Under the pieces are notes generated by a model. That model did no database searches, had not been told where the DNA came from, and was given only the letters and a program-made list of their open reading frames with translations. DNA of 14,737 bases, taken from positions 1 to 14,737 of the forward strand of contig CAISOI010000161.1 of assembly GCA_903886985.1 (NCBI GenBank). Direction: 5' to 3'. The position numbers were made by a program, and so were the translations under genes. Positions within the stretch are counted from its first letter, which is position 1; every line of letters begins with the position of its first letter. Positions 7,584 through 14,547 of this stretch are shown piece after piece. Origin of the DNA: an uncultured Chthonomonas sp. (GTDB lineage: Bacteria; Armatimonadota; Chthonomonadetes; Chthonomonadales; CAJBBX01).

Positions 7584-9279
7584 TGCTCGAACGAGCGTCT
7601 TGGGCGTTGCGAGCGAAGTCCTGCACTGCTCGCAGTCGCGAAACCATGTCAGGAACTCGGTGTGGGGCGATAGCAGTTGCCGGAAATGCTTGTTCAACGA
7701 TAGACCACCAACCGTAATCGTAAATATATGAAAGGTCAAAGAGCATTACTCCCTGGGAGTTTCTTGCGGCGGCGTTAATTGCTTTGGCAAACTCCAGCGG
7801 CTTGTCGGCATAGTTAAGGGCATATAATCCAGCATATACGGGGGTGGCGTTTGCAACTGCGATTGTCGAGAGTTCGGCGGAGGCTTCGACGGTTCCTCCC
7901 TCTTCCTTCTTTAGTTGTCTGGCCTGATCTTTGGTTGCTAGTGGATAGTAACACCCCGTGATGAGCCAGTCCAAAAACTCCACATATCCTGCTTCATTAT
8001 AGCGCGGACTTGCCCATGTCGTTTTTACAGGGAATTTATCGCTTCCCCAATTTACTCCAACACCATAGTATTCCGTAAACCACGAGCCGACATACGCACC
8101 AAATTGGACTGAAGGTTTCGCCTCCTTAATTGCTTCAGTAGCTTCCTTGGCGAATTCACGAATGACTCTGGCACGGAATTCCAGCCACTGCTTAAAGAGA
8201 ACTCCCTTTTTCCAACCTGCTCCCGGTTTAAGTTCAAATTTGAGAATATCTTCGGGCCAGTTAGGAACTGGCTTACCGAGCCACTGTTCAAAGCTGCGCC
8301 GAGACAAGTCACTGTAGTCATTGAAAACATTGGCATACCGCATTCGATCGAAGACGATTGCATCAACATTGTAGTTTTGCGCAACCTCTTTCAGGAGACT
8401 GATCTCATACTTCCGAACATCCGGGTTCAGCGGATTCACAAAGGCGGTTACTTTTTCAGAAGGGGCAGTGGTAACCGGGATGCGTCGACTCAATGCCTCG
8501 AAGCGTGTTGCCTCGCCGACTTTCAGATGTCCCGATGCCCAATCCATGGCGCTATTTTCAAGTGTCAGCATGCCGCCATCTTCTGGCGCAGTAAGCGGCT
8601 CACCATCGAGTAGGGCAGGGTCGATTATTCCGTTGACGTGCATCGTTTCGTCAAGAGTAACTGCTAACTTCCGGCCGGATACGGCGGATGGCTCCTGAAC
8701 ATAGGTTGCAGAGTAGAAAGTACTTCTGGCAGCGTCTTCGGACTCATTGGCTGCCCTGATGGGTAGGCGCGAGCCATCGCGCGCGACAAGATTGCGTTCG
8801 ACATAATAGGTGGTAGACTGCCACTCCGGCTTTTTGTATGCAAGACCAACATTGAAGTATTTGTGTCCCTCAGCAAAGACATTTAGGCTGGCGGCAAGTT
8901 CGATGCCCGCTTTGTGCGCCTCCGTCACGAAGGCTTCCAAGACGTCAAAGTTGCTGTATTTTTTGCCCTTCCATTCCGTGAGATGTTCCGCAATTTTACT
9001 GTTGTAGATCACTTGACCACTAACGGGTTTAACATCCAGCACAATCACATTCAGATTGGCCCGTTTACAATGGGCAACGATGTCGCGAACACCTTCGATG
9101 GTTGTGATCCGATCAATATTAGCCGTGGCGTCCACCCACATAATTCGCCCTTGCAAGCCGAGATTATTTGTCAGCGTTCTTGCAAACTCTGGCGTGCGTC
9201 CCTGCCCAACGCAGGGTGCAACTATGGTGATAAGAGCTATCGAAATGGGAAGGAATCTCATGAATTGTGTTAGTGTCAC
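7540..9279 (-). CDS. Secreted glycoside-hydrolase-like protein, GHL10 (PF02638-like) TIM barrel
   Basis: 579 residues with a signal peptide (about 7-27, MRFLPISIALITIVAP then a small-residue site). The first half has the GHL10 pattern: GRIMWVDAT, then LNVIVLDVKPVSGQVIYNS, then an AHKAGIELAASLNVF strand. The core continues with AFVNPLNPDVRKYEISLLKE and NYNVDAIVFDRMRY (about 305-315), whose Asp lies where the family carries conserved acidic residues. Between these blocks is a long insertion (about 165-275). It ends in a Pro/Gly-rich tail. Likely acts on extracellular or cell-surface polysaccharide, but no substrate can be assigned, and activity is unproven for much of this family. The start is taken as GTG at 9279, overlapping the rfbD stop as GTGA, with AGAG 9-10 bases upstream. 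The ATG at 9261 has no purine-rich site. The 3' end overlaps the next gene by 44 bases. Confidence 0.78.
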   Translation of the reverse strand: MTLTQFMRFLPISIALITIVAPCVGQGRTPEFARTLTNNLGLQGRIMWVDATANIDRITTIEGVRDIVAHCKRANLNVIVLDVKPVSGQVIYNSKIAEHLTEWKGKKYSNFDVLEAFVTEAHKAGIELAASLNVFAEGHKYFNVGLAYKKPEWQSTTYYVERNLVARDGSRLPIRAANESEDAARSTFYSATYVQEPSAVSGRKLAVTLDETMHVNGIIDPALLDGEPLTAPEDGGMLTLENSAMDWASGHLKVGEATRFEALSRRIPVTTAPSEKVTAFVNPLNPDVRKYEISLLKEVAQNYNVDAIVFDRMRYANVFNDYSDLSRRSFEQWLGKPVPNWPEDILKFELKPGAGWKKGVLFKQWLEFRARVIREFAKEATEAIKEAKPSVQFGAYVGSWFTEYYGVGVNWGSDKFPVKTTWASPRYNEAGYVEFLDWLITGCYYPLATKDQARQLKKEEGGTVEASAELSTIAVANATPVYAGLYALNYADKPLEFAKAINAAARNSQGVMLFDLSYIYDYGWWSIVEQAFPATAIAPHRVPDMVSRLRAVQDFARNAQDARSSNVRLPAVPFQPGGG

Positions 9280-10139
9280 GAATTTCGCTCTGCTGCTTCT
9301 GCGCGCTGTTGGACATATTCTGCAAGTGCCTCTTTCCAACATCGCAATGGTGGAATTCTCTGCAATTCGCGCATCCTCGATACCAATGCAGAATTCGCAG
9401 GTCTTTGTGCAGGTGTCGGATATTCTGTCGTCGTTATCGGAAGAACCGGTGTATCCAATTTGGCCAACCGGACGGCCTCAGATGCAAATTCATGCCAATC
9501 GGTTGTGCCTGAATTTGAGACATGATAAGTGCCATAAAAGGGATTACTCAGCAGGTCCACCATTGCGGCGGCGAGATCCACTGTGTAGGTAGGTTTTCCG
9601 CGTTGATCGGCCACTACTTTTAACTCAGGGCGAGCCTGTGCCGCTTTAATGATGGTGTCAGGAAAACACTTGCCGTTAACTCCGAAGAGCCAAGAGGTTC
9701 TTACTATCCAATGCTTTGGCGCATTTCGGCGAATAAATTCTTCACCCTCAAGTTTCGATTTACCGTAAACCCCAATTGGGTTAGGAGCGTCGAATTCGTC
9801 ATAAGCCGTTGTTTTAGTACCATCAAAAACAAAATCGGTGCTAACGGATAGCAACGGAACATTGACTGAATTGCAGGCGATTGCGAGAGCTAGGCAAGTA
9901 AGAGCATTGCCTCGGTAAGCTAGGACCTCGTTGGTTTCGGCTGCATCGACCGCTGTGTAGGCTGCGCAGTTTATCAAGTGCGTTGGTTTGGACCGTTCTA
10001 TGTACTCGACTATTGCGTAGAAATCTGTAAGGTCCAAGTCGGCGATATCGGTTGCGATATGATTAATACCGCGCCTGACTAATTCGGAACAGACGTCGGT
10101 CCCGAGCATTCCCTTAGCACCAGTTACGAGGACTTTCAT
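9276..10139 (-). CDS. rfbD: dTDP-4-dehydrorhamnose reductase family protein (RfbD-like)
   Basis: Short-chain-dehydrogenase-fold enzyme expected to reduce dTDP-4-dehydro-6-deoxy-L-mannose to dTDP-L-rhamnose with NADPH, giving a sugar for surface polysaccharide. The 287 residues match the family. The nucleotide-binding glycine pattern is TGAKGMLG at 6-13. NCAAYTAVDAAE (57-68) is typical of RfbD. The catalytic set is Thr101 in STDFVFDG, and Tyr125 with Lys129 in YGKSKLEGE. RTSWLFG, about 20 residues further on, also fits. Start ATG at 10139 overlaps the upstream stop as ATGA. rfbA, rfbB and rfbC are not in the window, so the rest of the rhamnose pathway must lie elsewhere, or the substrate may differ (related reductases act on other nucleotide sugars). 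Confidence 0.9.
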   Translation of the reverse strand: MKVLVTGAKGMLGTDVCSELVRRGINHIATDIADLDLTDFYAIVEYIERSKPTHLINCAAYTAVDAAETNEVLAYRGNALTCLALAIACNSVNVPLLSVSTDFVFDGTKTTAYDEFDAPNPIGVYGKSKLEGEEFIRRNAPKHWIVRTSWLFGVNGKCFPDTIIKAAQARPELKVVADQRGKPTYTVDLAAAMVDLLSNPFYGTYHVSNSGTTDWHEFASEAVRLAKLDTPVLPITTTEYPTPAQRPANSALVSRMRELQRIPPLRCWKEALAEYVQQRAEAAERNS

Positions 10140-11065
10140 GTTTTCACAATCTTAAGGGCGAGAATTACTTCTACAACCCAGAGTAATAGATTTATTTGCA
10201 TCGGACGATCTTCTAAGAGCACAGCTTCGGGGCTCCCGCCTTTATGTTCCATGTGTATTAGATAAAGATACCGAAAAATTCCATACATAACATTCACTGT
10301 AGTGATTATCAAATATTTGTGCGCTATTGCAGTGGGTGATGTAAACGTATACAGGGCGTATGATACGATCAGTCCTGCCAAGACTATTGAGATAAGTTGA
10401 TCCAAGAATGGGACACTGTATTGGGATAAGCTTTTGCGGTGATCCTTTGCATTGCCAGCAAGAGCCACGAGTTCCTGCCTCCGTTTACCGAATCCGAGAA
10501 AAAGAGCTAACTGCATGGTGCACATAAGCAGCCACACAGAATTAGGAACACCGATGACAAAAGCACCAGCGACAGCGCGAAAGCAAAATCCCGCTGCAAT
10601 TGCGAATATGTCGATGATGACGTGGTGTTTCAGAACAAACGTGTACGCAACCTGTAAAATATAGTATCCGAGACAGATATTGCCAAACTTGAAATTGACC
10701 AAGTACCCACTAGCAACCCCGCCCCAGCCGAACAATATGCTGAACACTACGGCTGTTGACCACGGCAATCGTCCGCTAGCAATGGGGCGCTTGCACTTTG
10801 TTGGGTGGACCCTGTCCTGTTCCCGATCAGCAACGTCGTTCATTAGGTAAATACTGCCAGAGATTACACAAAAGATTAGAAATCCGATTGTTGCGAGGTT
10901 GAGATTATGCCATTTCTGGGTCTGGTGAAAAGCAGTGGGAACATTATCCGTAAACAGAACGGCAGCATAAAGGAACAGGTTCTTGGTCCACTGTTTTGGA
11001 CGCATCGCAAGGAGTAACGCTATAGGCATGTCGGCGATACCACGGTTGGAAGTCTGAGGGGGCAA
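10136..11065 (-). CDS. UbiA-family prenyltransferase, decaprenyl-phosphate phosphoribosyltransferase-like
   Basis: Integral membrane transferase of the UbiA superfamily with about eight or nine hydrophobic segments. RPKQWTKNLFLYAAVLF near the N-terminus and the first Asp-rich motif NDVADREQD (about 76-84), followed by HPTKCKRPIASG, are characteristic of the subgroup that moves 5-phosphoribose from PRPP to a polyprenyl phosphate, as Rv3806c does in mycobacterial arabinan synthesis. A second motif, IIDIFAIAAGFCFRAVAG, also fits. I infer this activity; other UbiA substrates are possible. The start is uncertain. GTG at 11074 has its GGGA directly abutting, TTG at 11065 has GGGAG at a spacing of 8 and is chosen, and ATG at 11029 would still keep the whole conserved part. 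It follows the kinase by about 27 bases and overlaps rfbD by 4. The epimerase pair DprE1/DprE2 is absent from the window. Confidence 0.85.
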   Translation of the reverse strand: MPPQTSNRGIADMPIALLLAMRPKQWTKNLFLYAAVLFTDNVPTAFHQTQKWHNLNLATIGFLIFCVISGSIYLMNDVADREQDRVHPTKCKRPIASGRLPWSTAVVFSILFGWGGVASGYLVNFKFGNICLGYYILQVAYTFVLKHHVIIDIFAIAAGFCFRAVAGAFVIGVPNSVWLLMCTMQLALFLGFGKRRQELVALAGNAKDHRKSLSQYSVPFLDQLISIVLAGLIVSYALYTFTSPTAIAHKYLIITTVNVMYGIFRYLYLIHMEHKGGSPEAVLLEDRPMQINLLLWVVEVILALKIVKT

Positions 11066-11092
11066 TTTGTTCACTCCCGAACTTTGTGTTTG

Positions 11093-12088
11093 TTAAACGA
11101 TCCAGTCATTCATTATCTCGTTGGTTGTAACAGTGGCTACACCTACTTTGCGCACGACACATGCGGCAGCCCTGTTTGCCATTACAGCAGACTCATAAGC
11201 ATTTGCTCCGCTTATCAATCCCAGGGTTAAAGTACTTATGACGGTGTCTCCGGCGCCAGCGACATCGTATACTTCGACCACATGCGGAGGGATGTGTTGG
11301 GGTGCAATGTCTTTAGAGAACAGCAGTAACCCTTTACTTCCACGGGTGACAAGGAGGTTGTTTAGCTCCAGTATGTTCCGAAGCTTTTCACCGACTTCTT
11401 CCGAGAATGCGTCGCCGCCATTTCGTGGGACAGAAATACCCAACAATGCCGCTGCCGTTTCGGTTTCAATTTGGTTTAATTGTACGAAGGGAGCTCCATG
11501 CAGATAGTGCACAGTTTTCGGCTTGGGATTTGCAGTTAGCATAAGTCCCGCCTCGCGCGCTGTCTTAACCGCCACGGAGGCAGTTGTATTTGTGAGAACG
11601 CCCTTATTATAATCGGAAATGACGATCGCATCTGCTCCGCGAAATTCCGATTGCATTCTGTCCAACAGTTTACGTTGGATATCATCACTCACGGGATCCG
11701 ACTGCTCTCGATCGACTCGGAGTACCTGTTGACTGTGGGCTACGATACGGGTTTTGCGAGTGGTCGGGCGTGTGGAATCGATAACAATTCCGCTAGTGTC
11801 AGCACCTTCTGCCTTTAGGGCGTCGGTTAAAACGCGCCCAGCTACATCGTCACCGACGACTCCAATTACTAAGACCTGTGCCCCTAGCGCGACGAGGTTG
11901 TTGACGACATTCGCTGCTCCGCCGGGAACACTGGTTTCTCGATCAATGTCGACAACCATAACAGGGGATTCTGGAGAAATTCGAGTAGCACGCCCCCAAT
12001 GATATTCGTCCAACATGAGGTCGCCAAAAACGACAACTCGCTTATCAGGGAACCGGCTCAGAATGTCCGCCGTTTGCTCTTTTGTCAT
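11093..12088 (-). CDS. PfkB-family carbohydrate kinase, D-glycero-beta-D-manno-heptose-7-phosphate kinase-like (HldE/RfaE N-terminal domain only)
   Basis: Ribokinase-fold sugar kinase, 331 residues, cytosolic. It aligns by eye with the heptokinase half of HldE: GDLMLDEYHWGRATRISPESPV (22-43), GGAANVVNNLVALGA (56-70), GVVGDD (76-81), KTRIVAHSQQVLRVDRE (112-128), SDYNKGVLT (158-166) and the PfkB signature DVAGAGDT (275-282), with Asp281 as catalytic base. The nucleotidyltransferase half is missing, as in split RfaE1 proteins. Two usually conserved spots differ: the VDPK sequence reads ANPK (186-189) and the TPNxxE sequence reads QLNQIE (203-208). Substrate could therefore be a heptose 7-phosphate or a related sugar phosphate. 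Its ATG overlaps the upstream stop as ATGA, so it is probably co-translated with the deoxyhypusine-synthase-like gene. gmhA and gmhB are not in the window. Confidence 0.85.
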   Translation of the reverse strand: MTKEQTADILSRFPDKRVVVFGDLMLDEYHWGRATRISPESPVMVVDIDRETSVPGGAANVVNNLVALGAQVLVIGVVGDDVAGRVLTDALKAEGADTSGIVIDSTRPTTRKTRIVAHSQQVLRVDREQSDPVSDDIQRKLLDRMQSEFRGADAIVISDYNKGVLTNTTASVAVKTAREAGLMLTANPKPKTVHYLHGAPFVQLNQIETETAAALLGISVPRNGGDAFSEEVGEKLRNILELNNLLVTRGSKGLLLFSKDIAPQHIPPHVVEVYDVAGAGDTVISTLTLGLISGANAYESAVMANRAAACVVRKVGVATVTTNEIMNDWIV

Positions 12089-13059
12089 GCAATGTGAGCC
12101 TTGGATTGTATATTTGCGTATTCGACAATTGCCTGTCCCAACATTGGAATCATGATTTCGTGGTGACCCGTCAATGCAATTCCCTGACCGCCAATTGATT
12201 GAACCCTTGTTACTACTTGCTGGTTGGAACGGTATTGTTGAATGAAATCAAAATTGACCCCGAGGAAGTCAGTAAAATCATTATGGTACTGATTGCGCAA
12301 TATCGCAATCGCCTTGAGAAGGACTTCCGGCAGAACCACTGCGCTCCCGAGGTTTAGCAATACACCGCCGTAAGCGAGATTTTGCATTACGTGGGTCAAG
12401 ATACGAAAGTCTCTTAACGTTGTCGAACCGAGAGCGGCACCATCCGCATTAGGGTGGCAATGTACAATATCAGTTCCAAGTGCAATGTGAACGGTAACAG
12501 GAACATTATGTTCATAACATTGCATCAGGAGGCTGTATTTTGCATATTGGGCATTAGCGTCCCAAAGTGCCTTGCAGAGAGATTCCCCTGCACCTAGCCC
12601 CTGAGACGCCCCCCTGACAATGGCGGAATTGTAGAACTCTGCAGTCTCTTTTGCCATTCCAAATGAACCAGACTGAAGTCCTGTCACCACCACTTCGGAG
12701 GTAGTGCCAAACAAGGCAATCTCACAATCGTGAATAGCGAGCGCCCCATTTACTGCGATACCTGAAATGAAGTCAGAGGCTACGAGGGAATTGATAACAG
12801 GTGCCAACCCGGTCTTGACGACGTGCCCCCCTAAGGAGACCACAACTGCACGATCTTTCCGTCGTGCCTCGACTACAGTGGCAGCAATCCTGGCAATTTC
12901 GGGCCCAGCGAGAATGTTCGGCAAACCATTCAAAAACTGTGTGAAACTCGCTCCGGCAGAAGGGGGTGCAGCAAAGTCTTCAACCTTGACTTTGCTTTGT
13001 CGTTCTGCAATGGGTTGGGTATGAATGCTGTTGAGATCATATTCAGGAAATCGAGACAT
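12085..13059 (-). CDS. Conserved protein resembling the deoxyhypusine synthase family, function unknown
   Basis: 324 residues, no signal peptide or membrane segment, probably cytosolic. Notable blocks are VVSLGGHVVKTGLAPVINSL (73-92), VNGALAIHDCEIALFGTTSE (103-122), GTDIVHCHPNADGAALG (195-211), GGVLLNLGSAVVLPEVLLKA (231-250) and GHHEIMIPML near residue 300. The order of glycine-rich strands, with an ADGAALG loop before a GG-containing strand, recalls the NAD-binding fold of deoxyhypusine synthase, which has bacterial relatives of unknown or polyamine-related function. That assignment is by eye and tentative. Bacteria normally lack the eIF5A substrate, so another reaction must be expected. The start ATG at 13059 has GGTG 5 bases upstream. 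It heads the seven-gene run, after a strong hairpin, and overlaps the kinase by 4 bases, suggesting that the two act in one pathway. Confidence 0.7.
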   Translation of the reverse strand: MSRFPEYDLNSIHTQPIAERQSKVKVEDFAAPPSAGASFTQFLNGLPNILAGPEIARIAATVVEARRKDRAVVVSLGGHVVKTGLAPVINSLVASDFISGIAVNGALAIHDCEIALFGTTSEVVVTGLQSGSFGMAKETAEFYNSAIVRGASQGLGAGESLCKALWDANAQYAKYSLLMQCYEHNVPVTVHIALGTDIVHCHPNADGAALGSTTLRDFRILTHVMQNLAYGGVLLNLGSAVVLPEVLLKAIAILRNQYHNDFTDFLGVNFDFIQQYRSNQQVVTRVQSIGGQGIALTGHHEIMIPMLGQAIVEYANIQSKAHIA

Positions 13060-13074
13060 ATTGTCACCAGATTG

Positions 13075-13110
13075 TCAAAAGATACGGGGTGGACTACAAA
13101 GCCCACCCCG
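13075..13110 (-). terminator. Strong hairpin downstream of metK: terminator or 5' leader attenuator
   Basis: On the - strand CGGGGTGG and CCACCCCG form a perfect 8-bp GC-rich stem, extendable inward by a G-U, a C-G and a U-A pair. TATCTTTT follows. It lies 72 bases after the metK stop and ends about 25 bases before the next start codon, so it may end most metK transcripts or attenuate entry into the downstream operon. Confidence 0.65.
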
Positions 13111-13123
13111 CCATATCACTTAC

Positions 13124-13129
13124 AGTATA
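13124..13129 (-). promoter_or_regulatory. Possible -10 box before the deoxyhypusine-synthase-like gene
   Basis: TATACT on the - strand matches 5 of 6 bases of a -10 hexamer, 14 bases before the hairpin. The -35 region is poor. If real, the hairpin would lie in the 5' leader of the operon. Confidence 0.25.
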
Positions 13130-13182
13130 GCCCAGCTGCGTCGGTCATTCGAGGAAGGCTCGTTATTAGCAAGGGTATTGGA

Positions 13183-14322
13183 CTATTTAAGAGCTTCTGC
13201 GAGATCTGTCTGTTCCCATGGGAATGATTGATTTCCAAAGTGTCCATTTCGAGCTGTCTGAATGTACTTGATTTTGGTAGAATCGAGTAGACCAAGTCGC
13301 TCAATAATAGCGCGGGGACGAAGATCGACAGCTTTTCGCAACCTAGCGGAAATCTCGGCGTCCGCGATAGTTCCTGTACCAAAAGTGTCAACAAGGACAC
13401 TAACCGGTTCCGCAACCCCGATTGCATATGCAACTTGAATTTCACACTTTTTTGCCAAGCCTGAGGCGACAACATTCTTTGCGAGATACCGTGCTGCATA
13501 TGCGGCAGAGCGGTCAACTTTTGACGGATCCTTGCCGGAGAATGCCCCGCCACCATGTCGCGCATAACCGCCGTAGGTGTCGACAATGATCTTGCGACCC
13601 GTGACGCCGGTATCACCCTGCGGGCCACCAATGATGAACTGACCGGTCGGGTTGATATGATATTTGATATTGCCCTTGTCAAAGGCTGCGTATTCGTTCA
13701 GAACGGGTCGGACGACATGTTCTTTGACGCGTGCGGCAACTTCCGGCTGAGTGACATCCCCGTCATGTTGGGCAGAGAAGACAATTGTGTCAATTTCTTT
13801 CGGTTGTCCATCATGATAGACGACAGTTACTTGCGACTTTGCATCCGGTCGGAAGCCGAGCTCAGGATGCGCTTTACGGACTGCCGAATACTTTGCGGTC
13901 AATTTATGAGCAATAGTAATTGGAAGCGGCATCAGCTCGTCGGTTTCATCACATGCGAAACCGAACATCATCCCTTGATCACCAGCACCCCCGGTATCGA
14001 CACCCATTGCGATATCGGGGGATTGCTTTTGGATCGCCAGAAGTACGCCGGTTGTGTTTCCGTCAAACCCTACATCGGTACTCGTATATCCGACTTCATT
14101 GATTGTGTTGCGAACAACATCTGCAATTTCGACATAGGCATCGGTTGTTAATTCACCAGCGACAATAGCAAGACCACGGGTAAGAAGAGTTTCAAGTGCG
14201 ACACGTGACTTTGGATCTCTTGCGAGAAGCTCATCAAGAATTGCGTCACTGATCTGGTCGGCGAGCTTGTCGGGATGTCCTTCGGTAACGCTTTCAGAAG
14301 TAAACAGGTTTGGTTCAGCCAT
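13183..14322 (-). CDS. metK: S-adenosylmethionine synthase (methionine adenosyltransferase)
   Basis: Makes S-adenosylmethionine from methionine and ATP in the cytosol. 379 residues, the normal family length. The N-terminal signature FTSESVTEGHPDK is at 7-19 with catalytic His16. GAGDQG (112-117) is PROSITE-type signature 1. GGGAFSGKDPSKVDRS (257-272) is the phosphate-binding loop, signature 2. The frame runs further upstream to an ATG at 14421, but that extension crosses the riboswitch expression platform and has no homology to the family, so the ATG at 14322 is used. AAGGA lies about 14 bases before it, a longer spacing than usual. A SAM-I riboswitch upstream gives feedback control by the product. 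No other methionine-cycle gene is in the window. Confidence 0.97.
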   Translation of the reverse strand: MAEPNLFTSESVTEGHPDKLADQISDAILDELLARDPKSRVALETLLTRGLAIVAGELTTDAYVEIADVVRNTINEVGYTSTDVGFDGNTTGVLLAIQKQSPDIAMGVDTGGAGDQGMMFGFACDETDELMPLPITIAHKLTAKYSAVRKAHPELGFRPDAKSQVTVVYHDGQPKEIDTIVFSAQHDGDVTQPEVAARVKEHVVRPVLNEYAAFDKGNIKYHINPTGQFIIGGPQGDTGVTGRKIIVDTYGGYARHGGGAFSGKDPSKVDRSAAYAARYLAKNVVASGLAKKCEIQVAYAIGVAEPVSVLVDTFGTGTIADAEISARLRKAVDLRPRAIIERLGLLDSTKIKYIQTARNGHFGNQSFPWEQTDLAEALK

Positions 14323-14335
14323 AGTAGTTTGTATG

Positions 14336-14341
14336 TTCCTT
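14336..14341 (-). promoter_or_regulatory. Shine-Dalgarno site of metK with complementary upstream segment
   Basis: AAGGAA on the - strand is the only purine-rich site before the metK ATG and is exactly complementary to UUCCUU at 14395-14400 in the leader. Pairing would hide the ribosome binding site. Confidence 0.5.
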
Positions 14342-14361
14342 TCCGCCGGAATATCGAACTC

Positions 14362-14403
14362 TGCGGGACAAGGCAAAAATATAACCTCTCCCGCAAGGAA
14401 GAG
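14362..14403 (-). promoter_or_regulatory. Expression platform of the metK riboswitch
   Basis: On the - strand, TGCGGGA (14395-14389) and TCCCGCA (14368-14362) form a 7-bp hairpin with no U-run after it. Just upstream, CTCTTCCTTGC (14403-14393) can pair with GCAAGATAAGAG (14445-14434), which contains the 3' strand of riboswitch helix P1: GCAAG with CUUGC and AAGAG with CUCUU, separated by a small internal loop. The same segment contains UUCCUU, complementary to the Shine-Dalgarno. These mutually exclusive pairings suggest translational control. Confidence 0.55.
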
Positions 14404-14433
14404 GCGATTGCGAGCGGCCAATGCCGCCGTTGT

Positions 14434-14540
14434 CTCTTATCTTGCAGTCGGAAGACTGCCCGGAATTAGCACCTGCCCCGCCGGCGCGAGGTGGTTGTTG
14501 TGGTTTCGCAGGGCCGTTCCCTCCACCACTCTTGATAAGT
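14434..14540 (-). ncRNA. SAM-I (S-box) riboswitch controlling metK
   Basis: Complete S-adenosylmethionine aptamer on the - strand. Helix P1 is CUUAUC (14539-14534) with GAUAAG (14441-14436). It is followed by AAGAG and the conserved GGUGGAGGGAACGGCCCU block, then GAAACCAC and CAACC, which form P2 with the kink-turn. P3 is CACCU with AGGUG, followed by the invariant GCUAAUUCC. P4 is GCAGUC-UUCC-GACUGC, directly before the P1 3' strand. All four helices and the core sequences are intact. It lies 111 bases upstream of the metK start codon. Binding of SAM stabilises P1 and is expected to lower metK expression. The absence of a U-tract after the downstream hairpin points to control of translation rather than transcription. 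Confidence 0.95.
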
Positions 14541-14547
14541 AAAATGT

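Noticed and set aside
9056..9592. 178-codon + strand open frame spanning the rfbD/glycosidase junction
   Set aside because: Antisense to two real genes, with biased Cys/Arg/Pro composition and no domain.
13073..13078. TTGACA on the - strand just before the deoxyhypusine-synthase-like gene
   Set aside because: A perfect -35 sequence, but the -10 box would have to lie inside the coding region after the start codon, so it cannot serve this gene.
13060..13110. Hairpin read as a second riboswitch
   Set aside because: It is a single plain stem without the conserved core of any riboswitch class I know.
13116..13682. 188-codon - strand open frame inside metK
   Set aside because: It lies in another frame of the well-supported metK gene and gives no recognisable motifs.
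13555..14151. 198-codon + strand open frame opposite metK
   Set aside because: Antisense to conserved metK coding sequence, with no motif or ribosome binding site. It is a codon-bias shadow.
14323..14421. Longer metK open frame starting at the ATG at 14421
   Set aside because: The extra 33 residues resemble no metK N-terminus and are read from the riboswitch expression platform. The family signature begins just after the ATG at 14322.
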